Positions 15,386 to 22,775 of a stretch of 44,273 bases of DNA are shown here, piece by piece (position 1 is the stretch's first letter; each line of letters begins with the position of its first letter). A program made the position numbers and the translations under genes. The notes under the pieces were generated by a model, which worked only from the letters and a program-made list of their open reading frames with translations, was not told the origin of the DNA and did no database searches. This stretch comes from Actinomycetota bacterium (GTDB lineage: Bacteria; Actinomycetota; UBA4738; HRBIN12). Where the stretch lies: contig VAXZ01000116.1 of assembly GCA_005885035.1 (NCBI GenBank), positions 1-44,273 on the forward strand, given 5' to 3'.

Positions 15386-15989
15386 GCGGCGGCCTGGAAC
15401 CACCCGCGTCATGCTTGCCGACATCCCACCGATCCCCGTACGCGCGTGATGCCAGCGCGAGCGGGGTCTCCTCCAGCGCGGTCGCCATCGTGTCGTTCCA
15501 GCGGTTCAGGAAACCGAAGAGACCCACGACCGCCAGCATCTCGACGATCTGGCCATCGTCCCAATGTCGGCGCAACGCCTCGAAGTGCTCCGGTGTGACC
15601 TCGTTGGGGACGAGCGCCGCGTCTCGTGCGAACCGCAACGCCACGCGCTCGGCTTCGTCGAACATCGGAGATCGCTCGAAGTCCCAGATCGCCGCGATCT
15701 TCCCTTCCGGCACATCCCGCATCCGCGCGTCGACCGCTTCGTGCGCCTGGCAGTAGCGACATCCGGCCGCCACGCTGGACACGATCCCGATCAGCGGCTT
15801 CAGGTACTTGGGGAGCGTCCCCGTGTTCCAGATCTGCGTGATCAGCTCGCTGAACGCACCGAGGATCTCGGGCCTGCGCGCCATCGTGTACAAGCTGTTG
15901 GGCACGAAGCTCAGGGTCTCCTCGTAGTGACGGAACAGGCCCTCGAGCTCCGGGAGATCCTCCCGTCGCAGCGGTTCCATGTTCGCCAT
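15360..15989 (-). CDS. AhpD/carboxymuconolactone decarboxylase-like protein
   Basis: The 209-residue all-helical protein carries the peroxidase-type motif AAGCRYCQAHEAV (CxxC...H) near residues 75-88, as in AhpD and the CMD superfamily. These proteins reduce peroxides through the Cys pair or act as gamma-carboxymuconolactone decarboxylases; the Cys pair favours the redox role. The segment LPKYLKPLIGIVSSVA before it is typical. It is convergent with the GS-like gene (26-nt overlap) and divergent from the SDR gene about 80 nt away. The C-terminal 25 residues, in the overlap with the GS gene, are low-complexity and may not be part of the fold. Confidence 0.85.
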   Translation of the reverse strand: MANMEPLRREDLPELEGLFRHYEETLSFVPNSLYTMARRPEILGAFSELITQIWNTGTLPKYLKPLIGIVSSVAAGCRYCQAHEAVDARMRDVPEGKIAAIWDFERSPMFDEAERVALRFARDAALVPNEVTPEHFEALRRHWDDGQIVEMLAVVGLFGFLNRWNDTMATALEETPLALASRAYGDRWDVGKHDAGGSRPPLSGTAGSS

Positions 15990-16069
15990 GCGGGACCTCC
16001 CCGATCGGCCGGCGACGTCGTCTGCACGTGATGAGGGAGACTATGCCGCACCGACGGAGGGACGGACAC

Positions 16070-16777
16070 GTGCGACTGCGAGGGAAGGTGGCGATCGTGA
16101 GCGGTGGCGGCACCGGGATCGGTGCCGCCACCGCGCGACGGTTCGCCCAGGAAGAGGCTCACGTCGTCATCACCGGGCGCCGCGAGGGACCGATCCGGTC
16201 GGTCGCGGACGAGATCGGCGGCGTCGCCGTCCCCGGCGACGCCGCCGACCCCGCCCACGCGACGGAGGCGGTTCGGGCTGCACGAGACCGCTTCGGCCGC
16301 CTGGATATCGTCGTCGCGAACGCCGGGCTAGGGTCCGGGGGCTCCGCGGGCGACGTCACCGACCAGGCGTGGGGCCATACGATGGATGTCAACCTGACGG
16401 GACCGATGCTCCTCGTCCGCGCCGGACTCCCGCTGCTCCTCGAGCGTGGGTCGGGGTCGATCGTGCTGGTCTCCAGCGTCTCGGGTCTGGTGAGCTCGAC
16501 GGACTCGGTCGCCTACGTCACCTCCAAGACGGCGCTCCTGGGATTGATGCGCTCGCTGGCGGTTGACTACGGGCCACGCGGCGTCCGGACGAACGCCGTC
16601 TGCCCCGGCTGGGTGGTGACGCCCATGGGCGACGAGTCGATGGACGAACTGGCGGTGGCGCGAGGCATCTCGCGCGAGGCCGCGTACCTCCTCGCGACCG
16701 CCCACGTGCCGCTTCGGCGGCCGGCGACCGCGGAGGAGATCGCCGCCTGTTGCCTGTTCCTCGCGCGCGACGACGTC
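16070..16777 (+). pseudogene. Short-chain dehydrogenase/reductase, C-terminus lost
   Basis: The gene encodes the first 236 residues of a classical SDR. Visible features are the NAD(P) glycine motif GGGTGIGAA, the VANAG motif, the catalytic Ser in VLVSSVSG, the YxxxK pair in AYVTSKTALLG, and NAVCPGWVVTPM. After CLFLARDDV the usual ending (VTG...VDGG, about 20-25 residues) is missing. Instead the frame runs on, open but meaningless, through the opposite strand of the F420 oxidoreductase gene to 17350. The start is GTG 16070 with GGAGGGA 6 nt upstream, which fits the SDR N-terminus better than the start at 16028. Loss of the last strand normally harms SDR tetramers, so it is scored as broken unless the junction is an assembly error. 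Confidence 0.8.
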
Positions 16778-17677
16778 CCGGCACAACGCACCCACCGCCG
16801 CCGGGTCGTCGGTGAACTGCGACGGCTTGACGCAGATCGAGGTGAAGCCGGCCTCGATCTGCGCGGGGACCGCTTCCAAGGCTTCCCCCAGATCGGCCAG
16901 GCCGCCGGCGTCGGGGAACGTGCCCCTCGTGCCTCCCACCATCTCGAGCTCATCCATGCTGCGCCCGGCCTCCGCCATCGCCGCGCGCAGGCGGCCGAGG
17001 TCGTCCGACGTCGGACGTCCGAGGGGGTTGAAGCCGCTCCCGTAGTCGACCAATCGGCGGAGCAGCCTATCGTGAAGGCGCGCCCCGCCGAACCAGAGCG
17101 GCGGTCCTTCGGAGCGGACGGGCTTCGGTTCGAGGAAGACGTCGGTGAACCGGTAGTGCCTGCCGTCGAAGGATGCCGGGCTCTCGCCCCACGCACGCCG
17201 CCACGCCACCAGGTGTTCGTCGAGCCGCGCGCCGCGCTCGTCGTAGGGCACGCCCAGAGCCTCATATTCGTCGCGGTGCCAGCTGACGGTCGGCTGCACG
17301 ACGAGACGGCCTTCGGAAAGCAGGTCGAGGGTCGCCAGCTCTTTCGCTAGGAGCAGCGGATGGCGCAGCGGCGGGATCACGGCGCCGGCCACCAGGCGGA
17401 CCCGATCGGTAGCGGCGGCGACCGCGGCGAGCAGCAGGAGGGAGCTCGGCCAGGGCGTCCGCGGATCCTGGTTGTCCGGCAGCGCATAGTCTCGGGGGTT
17501 CTCCGGCAGGCCGGCGGCGCCTGAGCTCGGCCCGAGCACGACGTGCTCGCTCACCATCACCGCGTCGAACCCTGCGTCCTCCGCGTCGACGCCCATCCGT
17601 ACGAGCGACCGCAGGTCCTTCGGGGGCACGAGGGTCCAATTCTCGCTGAGGATCAGGATCAGCTTCGGGGACGTCAT
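16763..17677 (-). CDS. LLM-class F420-dependent oxidoreductase, 3' end disrupted
   Basis: A 305-residue luciferase-like monooxygenase-fold protein is recognisable from MTSPKLILILSENWTL to LCRDVVAR. Family segments include LVRMGVDAEDAGFDAVMVSEH, LLLAAVAAATDRVRLVAGA, LLSEGRLVVQPTVSW, and PPLWFGGAR. Such enzymes use F420H2 or FMNH2 for hydride transfer; the substrate is unknown. The normal product would stop a few residues after RDVVAR, but the stop codon is missing and the frame continues through the antisense of the SDR gene to 16328, making a 449-residue ORF. The essential barrel is nearly whole, so it may still be active with a junk tail. It sits 58 nt behind the APC permease gene. Confidence 0.82.
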
Positions 17678-17713
17678 CGGACCTCAGGGACGAGGGCCGG
17701 GCCGTCAGGTCCG
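17678..17713 (-). promoter_or_regulatory. Hairpin abutting the F420 oxidoreductase start
   Basis: The 7-bp arms CGGACCT (17678-17684) and AGGTCCG (17707-17713) flank a GC-rich 22-nt loop between the permease stop and the oxidoreductase ATG. In the minus mRNA the 3' arm ends directly at the ATG and includes part of the only SD-like sequence (TGAGG). It could end permease transcription or limit translation of the next gene. Confidence 0.4.
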
Positions 17714-17735
17714 ACCCCCGTCCTCATCCCGTCAC

Positions 17736-19205
17736 CTACTCCTGGTGGGTCCGAAGCTCGGGCAGCGCCACGCGGGCAGGTTCGCGGCCCTTGACGGCGA
17801 ACATGTAGAGCAGGCCGATGGCTCCCCAGATCAGCGCAGCCCACGGAGCGAGCAGGGTCGGGCTCGTGACCTTGTAGAACGCTCCGAAGATCGCCGCGAG
17901 GGTGATGACGATGCCCAGCAGCGCTGAGATCCACAGCCCCGCCTTGTTGGGGTGGTCGGCAAGTCCGCGGAGCGCGCCGACGGACATCAGCAGATACACC
18001 ACGATCAGCGCGAACCCACCGAACGTGGCGCACCACACGAAGACCGAGAAGTAGTGAGGAAGCTCGGGCAATGCCAGGAGGGTGTCATTCGCTTCGGCGA
18101 CCACGATCAAGACCACCTGGATCGCGATCAGCAGCACGATCGCGCCCACGGGCGTCGCGTGGCGCTTCGAGACGGACGCCATCAGCGCCGGGAAGCGCCG
18201 ATCTCGTGCCATCGCGAACACGCCCCTGGTCGACGCGACCGCCGCTCCCACGTAGACCGCGAGCATGTCGAGGAACACCACCAGCAGGAGGATCTTCAGC
18301 CAGAACTCGGAGCCGTAGGTCGTTCCGGGAGCACCGAGTGCGAACAAGGGCGCTCCCGCAACATCGGGACTGGTGATCACGTTGATGTCGAACCCGAAGC
18401 CGGCGACCTCCACGTACGATCCGATCACGTAGAAGATCGACACGATCACTACGGCCCCCAAGACGGCCCGCGGGATCGCGCGCTTCGGCTGCTTCGTCTC
18501 TTCCGCGAGGTTCGCCGCGGTCTCGAACCCGACGAAGATGAGGACGCCGTAGAGCACGCCGAAAAGGACCCCACTGAACCCACCGGGGGTCGGCGTCGGA
18601 TCCAGCGCCTTGAGGAGATCGTTCTCCCCGCCGAGTTGGGCGATCACCGTGATGAAGAAGATCAGCACTACCGCGATCGAGACGAGCGCGAGGGTGAGCT
18701 GGACACGCGTCGAGATCCGAACGCCGAAGTACAGCACCGCGAACAGGAGCGCGGTGAGGATCGCGTCCCAGACCCACACAGATAACCACGGCCCCACGTT
18801 GTAGGCGGGAAGCAGGTTGTCGTGCACGTACCCGCCGAGCAAGACACCGAGGCCGACGGTCAGGATGATCGTGCCGCCGTAGTAGAGCCACCCGGTGGCG
18901 GCTCCGACCGTCCTGCCGAGCCCGTTCGACACGTAGTCGTAGAGCGAGCCGGCCGCGTGGATCCGCTTCGCGTACTGGGCGACGATCCACCCCAAGGCGA
19001 ACACGCCGATCGCCGCGATGATCACGGCCAGCGGCGCGGACGTCCCCGCGCCACGCGCGGCCGCATTCACGCCGATGACGAGAGGGATGATGAACGCCGT
19101 GCTGAACACCGGCCCCATGAAGCCAACGGACTGGGCCAGGACATCGATCAATGTCAGCCTCTTCGCGCCTAACCGTTCGTAGTCCGGTCCTTCCTGTACG
19201 TCCAT
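17736..19205 (-). CDS. APC-superfamily amino acid/amine permease
   Basis: This is a 489-residue integral membrane protein with about 12-14 hydrophobic helices. The N-terminal segment LTLIDVLAQSVGFMGPVFST has the glycine-rich TM1 of APC transporters, and GFETAANLAEETKQPKRAIPRAVL matches the conserved TM6-TM7 loop (FE..A.LAEE...P.R.IPRA). It would import an amino acid or amine by proton or sodium symport, or exchange. It lies 36 nt downstream of the HpaD-like gene and in the same direction as the HpaE-like gene, so it may deliver the precursor of the aromatic substrate. The ATG start puts about 20 polar residues before TM1, as usual. Confidence 0.92.
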   Translation of the reverse strand: MDVQEGPDYERLGAKRLTLIDVLAQSVGFMGPVFSTAFIIPLVIGVNAAARGAGTSAPLAVIIAAIGVFALGWIVAQYAKRIHAAGSLYDYVSNGLGRTVGAATGWLYYGGTIILTVGLGVLLGGYVHDNLLPAYNVGPWLSVWVWDAILTALLFAVLYFGVRISTRVQLTLALVSIAVVLIFFITVIAQLGGENDLLKALDPTPTPGGFSGVLFGVLYGVLIFVGFETAANLAEETKQPKRAIPRAVLGAVVIVSIFYVIGSYVEVAGFGFDINVITSPDVAGAPLFALGAPGTTYGSEFWLKILLLVVFLDMLAVYVGAAVASTRGVFAMARDRRFPALMASVSKRHATPVGAIVLLIAIQVVLIVVAEANDTLLALPELPHYFSVFVWCATFGGFALIVVYLLMSVGALRGLADHPNKAGLWISALLGIVITLAAIFGAFYKVTSPTLLAPWAALIWGAIGLLYMFAVKGREPARVALPELRTHQE

Positions 19206-19241
19206 CTACGGACCCCCTCCCAGGCTCTATCGTCGGCCGGA

Positions 19242-20141
19242 TCAGGCCGCCGCGCCTTCTCCCGTCCATCCGTCGCCTGGCCGCTCGAACCACACGTGCA
19301 CCTGGCCGGTGCCGACGGACGCCTCATATTCGCTGAACAGCTCCCCGGGCGCCTGGCATCGCGCGCCGCCGATCGCGGCCGCCATCATCAGGTAATGCCC
19401 GAACTTCCCCTCGGGCGCATGCTTCCGGTACTCGGGCATCCAGTCGATCGCGGCGGCATGGTCGCCCTTCTGCAGCATGTCCAGCACGTGCCGGTCCGCG
19501 GCCCAGGCTTCCGGCGAGAAGAGATTGCGACTCGGGTCGCTCGCCTCGTGCTGTCGCAGCTCGCGGAACCGGAAGAACCGGTGGGTCATGCCACCCGACG
19601 CGAGAAGCACCACGCGCCGATCCAGACCGGCGATCGCGTTGCCGATCAGCTCGCCGAACAGCAGGAAGTCCTCCGTCGTACACGTCTGGTTGACCGCGAC
19701 GCTGATCCACGCCGTCCCCGGATCGCCGAGGAAGGTCCAGACGTTGATCGTCCCGTAGAAGATCGGCAGGTACGGGTCGTCGCAGGCCAAGATCCAGATG
19801 TCGTCGCGCCCCTCCGCCTGATGCGCGATCGCGCGCGCGAGCCCCGGGTCCCCAGGGATGTCGTATGGGATCGCGCTCATCCCCCGCGGGAGCTCATGGC
19901 TCGTGAAGTGGCCCTGCCGCCGTTCGTGCGACGTCACGATGTGCTCGAAGGTCGATTCCCAGTGCGTGTCGAAGACGATCACGACGTCCGGGTGCAGCCG
20001 ATCGATCACTTCGGACCGCAGCCGATGCAGTCCCGGGACCAGACTGATCTCCTTGCCCTCGTTGATCTCCAGCCGGACCTCTTCGGGCAGCATGATCGTC
20101 GGCACGTGCGCGACGAGTCCGGCTCCGACGACCTCACCCAT
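19242..20141 (-). CDS. Class III extradiol ring-cleavage dioxygenase, HpaD-like
   Basis: The 299-residue protein belongs to the LigB superfamily of non-heme Fe(II) dioxygenases. From recalled sequence it lines up well with E. coli HpaD (homoprotocatechuate 2,3-dioxygenase): AHVPTI (first Fe His), VIVFDTHWEST (second His), FTSHELPRG, YGTINVWTFL, VVLLASGGMTHRFF and the end SVGTGQVHVWF. It would open a catechol ring in the meta position to give a muconic semialdehyde. The next gene upstream encodes an HpaE-like dehydrogenase, only 3 nt away, which is the expected next step. HpaF, HpaH and HpaI partners are not in the window; FAH (HpaG-like) genes are at 4.3-6.8 kb. The true substrate may be another catechol. 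Confidence 0.88.
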   Translation of the reverse strand: MGEVVGAGLVAHVPTIMLPEEVRLEINEGKEISLVPGLHRLRSEVIDRLHPDVVIVFDTHWESTFEHIVTSHERRQGHFTSHELPRGMSAIPYDIPGDPGLARAIAHQAEGRDDIWILACDDPYLPIFYGTINVWTFLGDPGTAWISVAVNQTCTTEDFLLFGELIGNAIAGLDRRVVLLASGGMTHRFFRFRELRQHEASDPSRNLFSPEAWAADRHVLDMLQKGDHAAAIDWMPEYRKHAPEGKFGHYLMMAAAIGGARCQAPGELFSEYEASVGTGQVHVWFERPGDGWTGEGAAA

Positions 20142-20144
20142 GGA

Positions 20145-21683
20145 TCAGGTCCTCCCCTCCTGCTCGCCTTCCGTTGAACGATCGTGGGTCAGCGGCGCGA
20201 CGACCGTGTTCTTCACGTCTGCGTAGAAATCGAAGCTCCACACGCCGCCCTCGCGCCCGATCCCGGAGTTCTTCGACCCGCCGAACGGCGCGTTCAGGTC
20301 GCGCACGAAGAAGCAGTTGACCCACACGGTGCCGGCGACGAGCTGCTCGGAGACGCGCTGTGCACGCGCGAGGTCCGAGGTGTAGACGGTGGCGGCAAGG
20401 CCGAAGTCGGTGGCGTTCGCGAGCGCGACCGCCTCGTCCTCGTCCGCGAACGGCTGCGCCGTGAGGACCGGCCCGAAGACCTCTTCCGTGAGGATCTCGG
20501 AGCCGGCGGGCGCGTCGACGAAGAGCGTCGGGCGATGGTGGAGACCGCCGAGCTCGGGTGCGACCCCCCCGCCGAAGACGAGACGCGCTCCGTCCGCCTT
20601 GGCTCGCTCGACGAACCCCTCGACCCGCTCGAGATGGGCGCGGGTGATCAGGGGCCCCAGGTCGGTGGTCTCCTCCCGCGGGTCGCCCTGGCGGATCGCA
20701 TGCGCGGCGTCGGTGAACCGATCGATGAAGTCGTCGTAGATCGAACCTTCGATCAGCAACCGCGTGCCGGCGAGACACACTTGGCCCGCGTTGTCGAACT
20801 GGTTGATCGCCTGCCGCAAGGCGGCGTCCGGGTCGGCGTCGGCGAAGATCAGGAACGGCGATTTCCCCCCGAGCTCGAGGGAGACCGGCGTCAGGTGCTC
20901 AGCCGCGGTCCGCGCGACCAACCTGCCCGTGTCGACCGAGCCCGTGAATGCTATGCGTGCGACGCCGGCATCGCTCGTGAGCGCGGCGCCGGCTTCCTCG
21001 CCGATGCCCTGGACCACGTTGAAGACGCCGTCGGGGAGGCCGGCGGAGCGCGCGATGTCAGCAAGGAGCGACGCGGTGAGGGGCGCCCACTCGGGGGGCT
21101 TCTGGATCACCGTGTTCCCGGCCGCCAGCGCGGGCGCGATCCGCCACGTCGCGAGCATCAGGGGCGCGTTCCAGGGACTGATCACGACCGTGACGCCGGC
21201 CGGGTCCCACGTCACATGCTCCGTGTTGCCGTCGTACGCGTCCGCGCTGCCATCGAGGGCGAGGAGCCGATCGGCGAAGAACCGGAAGTTCCTCGCCACG
21301 CGGGGAATCACCGAGCGCACGTGCGAGCGCAGGAGTGAACCGTTGTCGCGCGTCTCCACCGCCGCCAGCTCCGCGAGCCGCGCCTCGACGCCGTCCGCGA
21401 TCCGGTGCAGGATCTCCGCCCGTTCCTTCGGTGCGGTCGTGCCCCAGCCTTCGAAGGCGTCGCGCGCGGCGGCCACGGCCGCGCGGGCTTCCGCCGCTCC
21501 GCCGCGCGCGACGTCCGCGATGACCTCCTCGTCGATCGGGGACACGTCCTCGAACCGATCGGTCGACGCCACACGCTCTCCGCCGATCCAGTGATCGGTG
21601 GAGACCGCGACCTCTTCGACGACGGTCCGCTCGCTCGTGATAGCCCCTCCGCGATGCCCGGCCGCGGCCGGTCGTTCGGGCAC
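20145..21683 (-). CDS. Aldehyde dehydrogenase, HpaE (CHMS dehydrogenase)-like
   Basis: This NAD(P)-dependent aldehyde dehydrogenase has up to 512 residues. The catalytic Glu is in LELGGKSPF, the catalytic Cys is in NAGQVCLAGTR, and the cofactor region is AFTGSVDTG. The tail VNCFFVRDLNAPFGGSKNSG is what I recall for 5-carboxymethyl-2-hydroxymuconate semialdehyde dehydrogenases (WVNxFFVRDLxxPFGG). It would oxidise the product of the adjacent HpaD-like dioxygenase. The only canonical start before the conserved HWIGGERV is GTG 21683, which leaves about 28 non-conserved residues. A predicted promoter just upstream would start transcription downstream of that GTG, so the true start is unsettled (see findings). 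Confidence 0.9.
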   Translation of the reverse strand: MPERPAAAGHRGGAITSERTVVEEVAVSTDHWIGGERVASTDRFEDVSPIDEEVIADVARGGAAEARAAVAAARDAFEGWGTTAPKERAEILHRIADGVEARLAELAAVETRDNGSLLRSHVRSVIPRVARNFRFFADRLLALDGSADAYDGNTEHVTWDPAGVTVVISPWNAPLMLATWRIAPALAAGNTVIQKPPEWAPLTASLLADIARSAGLPDGVFNVVQGIGEEAGAALTSDAGVARIAFTGSVDTGRLVARTAAEHLTPVSLELGGKSPFLIFADADPDAALRQAINQFDNAGQVCLAGTRLLIEGSIYDDFIDRFTDAAHAIRQGDPREETTDLGPLITRAHLERVEGFVERAKADGARLVFGGGVAPELGGLHHRPTLFVDAPAGSEILTEEVFGPVLTAQPFADEDEAVALANATDFGLAATVYTSDLARAQRVSEQLVAGTVWVNCFFVRDLNAPFGGSKNSGIGREGGVWSFDFYADVKNTVVAPLTHDRSTEGEQEGRT

Positions 21684-21685
21684 GA

Positions 21686-21714
21686 ACGGTAGGGTCGACG
21701 TCGCGACACGTCAA
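21686..21714 (-). promoter_or_regulatory. Sigma70-like promoter before the HpaE-like gene
   Basis: TTGACG (21714-21709), a 17-nt spacer, and TACCGT (21691-21686) form a near-consensus housekeeping promoter on the minus strand. Transcription would start near 21679, serving the dehydrogenase-dioxygenase-permease operon. This falls a few bases inside the annotated GTG start. Confidence 0.5.
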
Positions 21715-21778
21715 ACGACGGGGTCCAGCACAGCCTTCGGGGATGACCTGCGGCGCTCCGCATGGTTGCATTACGCCG

Positions 21779-22762
21779 ATGGGCACCCTGTCTCCCGGAG
21801 AACAACCTCTCGACGTCACGCGGTTCGACGTGGAGAGTGCCAGCGACCTCCTCGGGGCATGGGTTCGGCACACGCCGGTCGCCGAGCTGGAGCGCGGCGC
21901 GTTCGGCATCCCCGGGCGACTCGTCCTCAAGCTGGAGCTCCTGCAGCACACCGGCTCGTTCAAGCCTCGGGGGGCGTTCAACCGGATGCTGACCGCCGAT
22001 ATCGACGAGACGGGCGTGCTCGCAGCGTCGGGCGGGAACTTCGGACTGGCCGTGGCGTATGCCGCGCACCGTCTGGGGCATCCGGCGGAGATCTTCGTTC
22101 CCTCCACGTCGCCCCCGATGAAGATCGAGCGGATCCGTTCGTTCGGCGCAACCGTGCACGTGATCGACGGGTTCTACGCCGAGGCCTTCGAGGCGTGCGA
22201 GGAGCGGGCCTTCGACACCGGCGCCGCCTTCCTGCACCCGTACGACCAGCCGGCCGTCGTCGCCGGCCAGGGAACCCTCGCGCAGGAGCTCGGGGACCAG
22301 GAACCGACGCTCGACACCGTGATCGTCGCGGTGGGCGGCGGCGGCCTGATCGGGGGGATCGCCGCGTGGTTCGCGAGCGACGTCCGGGTGATCGGCGTCG
22401 AGCCGGAACGGTGCCCGACGCTCACCGCCGCGCTCGCGGCAGGCAAGCCGGTCGACGTCGAGGTCGGGGGCGTGGCCGCCGACGCGCTGGGCGCGGGGCG
22501 CGCCGGCATGATCGGGCTCGCGATCGCCCAGCGGTACGTCGAGCGGGTGATCCTCGTGACCGACGACGACGTCACCAGGGCTCGACGACTCCTGTGGGAC
22601 GACTGCCGCGTGGCGGCGGAGCCCGGAGCGGCGGCCCCGCTCGCGGCCCTCCTCGCCGGCGGCTACGTCCCGCAGCCCGATGAGCGGGTCGCGCTCGTGG
22701 TCTGCGGCGGCAACGCGGATCCCGCCGACCTGGCCGGAGCCGCGTCGGACGACACCGACTGA
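21779..22762 (+). CDS. Threonine/serine dehydratase-like PLP enzyme
   Basis: The 327-residue fold-type II PLP protein shows the lysine motif HTGSFKPRGAFNRM near residue 62, the substrate loop ASGGNFGLAVAYAA, and the phosphate-binding glycine run AVGGGGLIGGIAAW. These mark threonine dehydratase, serine racemase and related lyases. There is no C-terminal ACT regulatory domain, so it is of the catabolic or racemase type. ATG 21779 is used; an in-frame ATG at 21743 would add 12 non-conserved residues. The gene is divergent from the HpaE-like operon and convergent with the aminopeptidase gene, with a hairpin containing both stop codons between them. Which amino acid it acts on cannot be said. Confidence 0.85.
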   Translation: MGTLSPGEQPLDVTRFDVESASDLLGAWVRHTPVAELERGAFGIPGRLVLKLELLQHTGSFKPRGAFNRMLTADIDETGVLAASGGNFGLAVAYAAHRLGHPAEIFVPSTSPPMKIERIRSFGATVHVIDGFYAEAFEACEERAFDTGAAFLHPYDQPAVVAGQGTLAQELGDQEPTLDTVIVAVGGGGLIGGIAAWFASDVRVIGVEPERCPTLTAALAAGKPVDVEVGGVAADALGAGRAGMIGLAIAQRYVERVILVTDDDVTRARRLLWDDCRVAAEPGAAAPLAALLAGGYVPQPDERVALVVCGGNADPADLAGAASDDTD

Positions 22763-22775
22763 GGACGGCCTCAGT
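22758..22775. terminator. Symmetric convergent terminator containing both stop codons
   Basis: ACTGAGG-ACGG-CCTCAGT is a perfect 7-bp stem with a 4-nt loop. The TGA of the dehydratase (22760-22762) is in one arm and the TGA of the aminopeptidase (22773-22771) is at the mirror position in the other. It would fold in both transcripts. Confidence 0.55.
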
